DNA from: Asaia bogorensis | GTDB taxonomy: Bacteria; Pseudomonadota; Alphaproteobacteria; Acetobacterales; Acetobacteraceae | Assembly (NCBI GenBank): GCA_945873675.1 | Contig: CAMCEP010000085.1 | Coordinates: 1 to 10,125, forward strand | Direction: 5' to 3' | DNA length: 10,125 nt | Shown: in pieces, positions 6,363-10,125 of the stretch | How positions within the stretch are numbered: the stretch's first letter is position 1 | Layout: each line of letters begins with the position of its first letter | The notes under the pieces: generated by a model | The model's input: the letters and a program-made list of their open reading frames with translations, nothing else | What the model was told of the DNA's origin: nothing | Databases searched by the model: none | Made by a program: the position numbers and the translations under genes

Positions 6363-7328
6363 TTATTCTGCGCGAATGCCAAGCTGCCGGATGACAGCTT
6401 CAAAATTCGTTCGATACTCCGCCAAAACCTGTCGGAAGGCATCCGGGCCGGCGAAGAAAGCCTCGGTTCCGATATTCGTCAGACGCTCATGCGTGTCGGG
6501 CTGCGCGGCGATTTGTTCCACGGCGCCTGCAATTTGCGCAATGATGGCGGGCGGCGTGGCGGCCGGCGCCATCAGGCCGATCCAGCCGGTATAATCATAG
6601 CCCGACATATCGGCGGCCTCCGCCAGCGGAGGGATATCAGGCGCCAAGCGACTGCGCCGCCCACTGGTAGACCCATAGGCCTTGAGCTTGCCTTCGCGGA
6701 TCAGCGTGCCGGAAGCGGCCAGCGTTTCGATGGCGAAATGTACCTGCCCACCCAGCAAAGCCGCCATGGCGGGGCCGCTGCCCTGATAGGGGATATGCAG
6801 GGCTTCCACATTGGCGCGGGCGAGCAAAAGCGCGGTCAACACGTGCTGCGATCCCGCCGCGCCGGAGGACGCATAGGTGTATTTGCCGGGATTTGCGCGC
6901 AGCAAAGCCAGCAGGGCGCGCGCATCAGGAGGCGGGAAATCCGCCCGCGCCACCAGGATATAGGGCGAGCCCGAAAACCGCGCGACCGGCGCCAGATCGC
7001 GGTCAACGTCATAAGGCGTGCGATGGATCAGCGGCCCCAGGCTGATCGGCCCGATGGATGCGGCAAGGAGCGTATGACCATCGGGGGTAGCCTTGGCGAC
7101 GATATCGGTACCGATGCTACCGCCTGCGCCGGGGCGATTTTCCGGCACGATGGGTTGGCCCAAGCGTTCCGAAAGCCGTTGCGCCATCAACCGGCCTACC
7201 TGATCTGTCGCCTGGCCGGGCGGCCAGGGCACCACCAGGCGAATGGGTCTTGTTGGCCAGGCTTGCGCTTGTGCCGGCCGGATCAGAAATGGCAGCGCTG
7301 CCAAGCCAAGTGTGCGGCGGTTGATCAT
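6363..7328 (-). CDS. Bug family (TctC-like) periplasmic substrate-binding protein 1
   Basis: 321 residues, the normal Bug size. The N-terminus MINRRTLG, a short hydrophobic stretch and PAQA form a signal peptide (possibly Tat-assisted, given the RR) cleaved near residue 21. Bug landmarks are PIRLVVP (28-34), ENRPGAGG (63-70), TPDGHTLL (81-88), YASSGAAGSQH (152-162) and IPYQGSGPA (179-187). These proteins bind small carboxylates or related compounds for tripartite tricarboxylate transporters or for sensing. The first ligand-loop motif reads PWPPGQATD (34-42), with Gln where the family, and both neighbouring paralogues, have Gly. The ATG has GGAGG nine bases before it. It lies between a second Bug gene (68 bases upstream) and the TPP-enzyme gene, and is probably co-transcribed with both. 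The ligand is unknown. Confidence 0.93.
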   Translation of the reverse strand: MINRRTLGLAALPFLIRPAQAQAWPTRPIRLVVPWPPGQATDQVGRLMAQRLSERLGQPIVPENRPGAGGSIGTDIVAKATPDGHTLLAASIGPISLGPLIHRTPYDVDRDLAPVARFSGSPYILVARADFPPPDARALLALLRANPGKYTYASSGAAGSQHVLTALLLARANVEALHIPYQGSGPAMAALLGGQVHFAIETLAASGTLIREGKLKAYGSTSGRRSRLAPDIPPLAEAADMSGYDYTGWIGLMAPAATPPAIIAQIAGAVEQIAAQPDTHERLTNIGTEAFFAGPDAFRQVLAEYRTNFEAVIRQLGIRAE

Positions 7329-7396
7329 GATGCGTTTCCTCCACCCTCAAGCCATCCTGACGCATTGGCGCGTGAGTGCAAGCGGGTGCGGCAGCG

Positions 7397-8356
7397 CTAT
7401 TGCGGCTTGATGCCGGCTGCCCGCGCCAGCGCGCCGAGCGTTTCCAATTGGCTTTTGATGAAGGCGGTGTATTCGGCTGGTGTCCATGGCGGGGGCGCGC
7501 CGCCCAAATCCTCAAGCTTTGCGCGCGTATCGGCTTCGGCCAGCATGGCCTGGGTTTCCCGCGTCAGCCGCGCAAGGATGGGTGCTGGTGTGGCGGCAGG
7601 CGCCGATAATCCAAACCAGGCGGCAGAGACCACATCAAGCCCGGCTTCGCGCATGGTGGGCAATTCAGGAAAGAGCGTTGAACGGGTTTCACTCAACAGC
7701 GCCAGGGCGCGAAGCGATCCGCTGCGCATATGCCCAACGGCGGAAGGCAGGCTATCAATAATGCCCGGCACAATACCTGCAATGACATCCGTGAGCGCCG
7801 GACCAACACCGCGATAGACGACGGAGCGCACCTCAACACCCAGCGCCTGACCAAGCCGCACGCCGGCCAAATGGGAAGATGTGCCAATGGCCGCTACCGC
7901 CAGCGTCAATTCACGTTCTCGCCGACCCAATTCCAGATATTCCTGGATATTGCGCGCGGGATGGTTGCGCGTGACCAGCAGGGCAGGGGGCGTGCGTGAC
8001 AGCAGCGCGATATGCGCGAAATCCGCCATCGGGTCATAGCCGATATTGGGATAGATCGCGGGCGAAACGCCGTGTGATGTAGAAGATGATACCAGCAGCG
8101 TATGGCCATCCGCTTCCGCCCGCGCCACCAATTGCGCGCCAAGCGTGGCGCCCGCGCCGGGGCGGTTTTCCACCAGCATGGGCTGGCCAAGCCGGGGGCC
8201 GAGTTTCTCCGCCGCCAGCCGGCCAACAACATCCGTTGTGCCGCCCGGCGCGAAAGGCACGATCAACCTGATGGGGCGCGATGGCCAAGCGGGTGCTTGT
8301 GCCTGCGCTGCCCAAGGCAGCAAGGGAAGCGCCAAAGCGAGACGACGTGTGATCAT
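7397..8356 (-). CDS. Bug family (TctC-like) periplasmic substrate-binding protein 2
   Basis: 319 residues. The signal peptide MITRRLALAL...AAQA is likely cleaved near residue 19. Family motifs are PIRLIVP (28-34), PFAPGGTTD (34-42), ENRPGAGA (63-70, Ala in place of the last Gly), ADGHTLL and YRGVGPALTDVIAG. The ATG overlaps the TGA of the upstream Bug gene by 4 bases (ATGA), and AGGAG precedes it by ten bases, so translation coupling is likely. It is clearly a paralogue of its two neighbours but diverged from them over most of its length, so this is not a recent duplication. It should be a soluble periplasmic receptor. No membrane components of a TTT transporter are adjacent in the window. 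Confidence 0.93.
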   Translation of the reverse strand: MITRRLALALPLLPWAAQAQAPAWPSRPIRLIVPFAPGGTTDVVGRLAAEKLGPRLGQPMLVENRPGAGATLGAQLVARAEADGHTLLVSSSTSHGVSPAIYPNIGYDPMADFAHIALLSRTPPALLVTRNHPARNIQEYLELGRRERELTLAVAAIGTSSHLAGVRLGQALGVEVRSVVYRGVGPALTDVIAGIVPGIIDSLPSAVGHMRSGSLRALALLSETRSTLFPELPTMREAGLDVVSAAWFGLSAPAATPAPILARLTRETQAMLAEADTRAKLEDLGGAPPPWTPAEYTAFIKSQLETLGALARAAGIKPQ

Positions 8357-9327
8357 TCAACCCTTACTCCTGCGCGGCGCACCACGGGCGCCCATCTTGC
8401 CTGATCGGCAGCATAGAAGGCGGCGAAAGCGGCGGGGCTTATGCTGGTTTCAACATCAATGCCGCCTTCTTCCAATTTGCGGCGAGTCTCAGCTTCATTC
8501 ACCGTGGCGTTCAGCGCGCCATGCAGGCGCTGCACGCGATCCACGGGCGTGCCGCCAGTGGCGAGCAGGCCAAACCAGGTTGCGGTTTGGATCTCAGGAA
8601 AACCGGCCTCGGCCGTGGTCGGCACTTCCGGCAATGCGGCATTGCGCCGCGGCCCGGCAATGGCCAGCGCACGCACCGTGCCAGCCCTGATCTGTGGCTG
8701 AAGCGGTGCCAGCGCATTGGTGAAAACCTGCAAGCGCCCGGCGATCAAATCATTCAAGGCAGGGCCTGTGCCGCGATAGGGGATATGTTCCATCTCCACA
8801 TCCAGCACCTGGTTGATCAGCGCGCCGGCTGCATGGCCCGTGCTGCCAACACCGGGGGAGCCATAGGTGAAGGGCGCTGGTGCCGCCCGCGCCGCTGCCT
8901 GCAATTCGCGCAGGTTTGTCGCGGCCACGGATGGATGCACCACGATCACATTGGCGCCGCTGCCAATCAGGCCAATCGGGGCGAAGGCCGTGGCGGGATC
9001 ATAGGGCAGGTTGCGCCGGACCAATTGATTGATCGTCAGGCTGCCTGAACTGCCGAGCAAAATGGTGTAGCCATCGGGCGACGTTTTCGCGACCACTTCA
9101 GCACCCAAGGCGCCGCCGGCGCCGCCGCGGTTTTCGATCACTACCGGCTGGCCAAGCCGTGCCGCCATGCCATCGGCCACCAGCCGCCCGACAATGTCAT
9201 TGGTGCCGCCGGGCGGGAAGGGGATGACGAAGCGGATCGGACGATCCGGAAATTGCGCCAGGGCGCTGGTGCCGGGCAGCGTTAGCGCAACAAGAACCGC
9301 CCAAACACAGCACCAAAGCGCCCGCAT
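8353..9327 (-). CDS. Bug family (TctC-like) periplasmic substrate-binding protein 3
   Basis: 324 residues from the ATG at 9327. The frame is open to 9459, but that extension overlaps the upstream flavin reductase gene by more than 120 bases and puts the signal peptide deep in the chain. The 9327 start has AGGG eight bases before it, follows the upstream stop by 4 bases, and begins directly with a hydrophobic leader ending SALA (cleavage after about residue 24). Motifs are PIRFVIP (30-36), PFPPGGTND (36-44), ENRGGAGG (65-72, Gly for the usual Pro), SPDGYTILLG and YRGTGPALNDLIAG. Two leader cysteines (6-7) are not in a lipobox, so it should be soluble in the periplasm. It is the first of three receptors in transcription order and overlaps the next by 4 bases. 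Confidence 0.92.
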   Translation of the reverse strand: MRALWCCVWAVLVALTLPGTSALAQFPDRPIRFVIPFPPGGTNDIVGRLVADGMAARLGQPVVIENRGGAGGALGAEVVAKTSPDGYTILLGSSGSLTINQLVRRNLPYDPATAFAPIGLIGSGANVIVVHPSVAATNLRELQAAARAAPAPFTYGSPGVGSTGHAAGALINQVLDVEMEHIPYRGTGPALNDLIAGRLQVFTNALAPLQPQIRAGTVRALAIAGPRRNAALPEVPTTAEAGFPEIQTATWFGLLATGGTPVDRVQRLHGALNATVNEAETRRKLEEGGIDVETSISPAAFAAFYAADQARWAPVVRRAGVRVE

Positions 9328-9331
9328 AAGA

Positions 9332-9970
9332 TCAGCCCTTCTTCTTGCTGGCTTCCCATTCATCAAGGTCAATGCGGGGGATTTCGATACGGTCCGTCGT
9401 GCGCGCATACCAGCCGCGCCCATGCATGCGCCCAACCAGGTCGAGCTTTGGCGTATCAATGTAGTATTTCGCCGGATCCATCACGCAATCATCCTGCACA
9501 TACATGCCAACCACCTTGCCGAGCACAATGATATGCCGGCCCGCTGGGACGAATTGGAAAATCTCGCATTCCAAAGAAACCGGGCTTTGCGCAATGCGTG
9601 GCACCGCGACCTTGGTGGAAGGCGCGGTCGAAAGCCCTGCTTCGGTGATTTCGCTGACGCCGGGCGGGAAATCCACCGCAGTGATGTTCATTTTCTCGGC
9701 AAGATCGGCGGAGACCATATTCACGACGAATTGCCCTGTCGCTTCGATATTCGCGACCGTATCCTTCAGCGCCCCTGGCGCGCGCGGCCCGCAGCCAAAG
9801 CCCACCACCACGGGATTGTCAGAAAAAGCATTGAAGAAGGAATAGGGCGCGGCATTCACGACGCCATCCTGGTCCTTCGTCACCACCCAGGCCACCGGGC
9901 GCGGCACCACGGTGGACACCACCAGCTTATAGGCCTGTTCGAAGGGGATTTTCGCGAAATCGAAATTCAT
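9332..9970 (-). CDS. Flavin reductase-like protein, FMN-binding split barrel (DIM6/NTAB type)
   Basis: 212 residues. PRPVAWVVT (23-31) followed by NAAPYSFFNAFS (39-50) and VVVGFGCG (54-61) are the typical FMN-contact segments of the flavin reductase-like domain. QFVVNMVSADLAEKMN and a late MHGRGWYARTTD are also family-like. Members either reduce free FMN/FAD with NAD(P)H for a partner oxygenase or hold FMN as a cofactor. No two-component oxygenase gene is visible nearby; the monooxygenase at 2138 looks self-sufficient and is in a different transcription unit. There is no signal peptide, so it is cytoplasmic. The ATG has AGGA eight bases before it. It lies 31 bases after the 2-hydroxyacid dehydrogenase gene and 4 bases before the first Bug gene, so it is almost certainly part of the operon. 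Confidence 0.88.
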   Translation of the reverse strand: MNFDFAKIPFEQAYKLVVSTVVPRPVAWVVTKDQDGVVNAAPYSFFNAFSDNPVVVGFGCGPRAPGALKDTVANIEATGQFVVNMVSADLAEKMNITAVDFPPGVSEITEAGLSTAPSTKVAVPRIAQSPVSLECEIFQFVPAGRHIIVLGKVVGMYVQDDCVMDPAKYYIDTPKLDLVGRMHGRGWYARTTDRIEIPRIDLDEWEASKKKG

Positions 9971-10001
9971 CGGAAGCTTCCTTGGTGTTGAGAGCGAAAG
10001 A

Positions 10002-10125
10002 TCAGACGACGCGATGCGGGGGCGAAATGCCCTGGATCAGCACAGCGGCGAGGTTTTCAATGCAGCGCATGCCCATGGCATGGCGCGTTTCGATGGTGGC
10101 GGAACCGAGATGCGGCAGCAGCGCG
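10002..10125 (-). CDS. D-isomer-specific 2-hydroxyacid dehydrogenase, C-terminal 41 codons (5' part beyond window)
   Basis: Only the last 41 codons before the TGA at 10002 are present, because the gene begins beyond the right edge. They read ALLPHLGSATIETRHAMGMR, then CIENLAAVLIQG and a Pro-rich end. LPHLGSAT holds the catalytic His of glyoxylate/hydroxypyruvate reductase-like NAD(P) enzymes, and the following helix matches the closing segment of that family. These enzymes interconvert 2-oxoacids and D-2-hydroxyacids, which fits an operon that also holds a TPP enzyme acting on 2-oxoacids. The exact substrate (glyoxylate, hydroxypyruvate, 2-ketogluconate or other) cannot be told from this fragment. 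The gene is followed after 31 bases by the flavin reductase gene. Confidence 0.85.
   Translation of the reverse strand, partial: ALLPHLGSATIETRHAMGMRCIENLAAVLIQGISPPHRVV

Noticed and set aside
6195..7817. 540-codon open frame on the plus strand
   Set aside because: It runs opposite the TPP enzyme and two Bug genes, whose proteins show clear motifs. The translated shadow has no recognisable fold or ribosome-binding site.
9328..9459. Longer N-terminus for the first Bug receptor
   Set aside because: It would overlap the flavin reductase gene by more than 120 bases and place the signal peptide after 44 polar residues; the 9327 ATG has a proper ribosome-binding site.
1..10125. Defence system, prophage, CRISPR or mobile element
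   Set aside because: There are no repeat arrays, transposase, integrase, nuclease or terminal inverted repeats, and all sizeable genes are accounted for by metabolic, transport or envelope families.

Overview
The window comes from a GC-rich chromosome, most likely an alphaproteobacterium of the Acetobacteraceae/Roseomonas type. That placement is an inference from the GC-rich codon use, the cluster of Bug (TctC-like) receptors, the Gcw_chp/TorF-type outer-membrane protein and the general protein flavour; there is no rRNA or marker gene to prove it. Ten protein genes are supported, two of them cut by the window edges. I see no tRNA, rRNA, CRISPR array, insertion sequence or phage gene.

Left block (1-1983, minus strand): a GtrB/DPM1-like polyprenyl-phosphate glycosyltransferase is followed, with a 4-base overlap, by a large DUF6311-like integral membrane protein that runs off the left edge. 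Together they look like a two-gene module for adding sugars to an envelope component. A divergent FAD/NAD(P) monooxygenase-like gene (2138-3568, plus strand) follows. It converges on a small outer-membrane beta-barrel gene (3647-4384, minus strand), with a two-way terminator hairpin between them. The outer-membrane gene has an AT-rich upstream region holding a dyad and a potential 5' leader hairpin.

Right block (4662-10125, minus strand): six co-directional, tightly packed genes form a probable catabolic operon. In transcription order they are a D-2-hydroxyacid dehydrogenase (only its C-terminus is in view), a flavin reductase-like split-barrel protein, three consecutive periplasmic Bug receptors, and a thiamine-diphosphate enzyme of the acetolactate synthase/2-oxoacid decarboxylase superfamily. 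A perfect 12-bp hairpin lies just past the last stop codon. The likely theme is capture of a small organic acid outside the inner membrane, followed by reduction/oxidation and TPP-dependent C-C bond chemistry in the cytoplasm. The substrate cannot be read from the sequence, and no TctA/TctB permease genes are in view.

Nothing here clearly amounts to an undescribed system. The most unusual feature is the run of three divergent receptors inside one metabolic operon with an orphan TPP enzyme.
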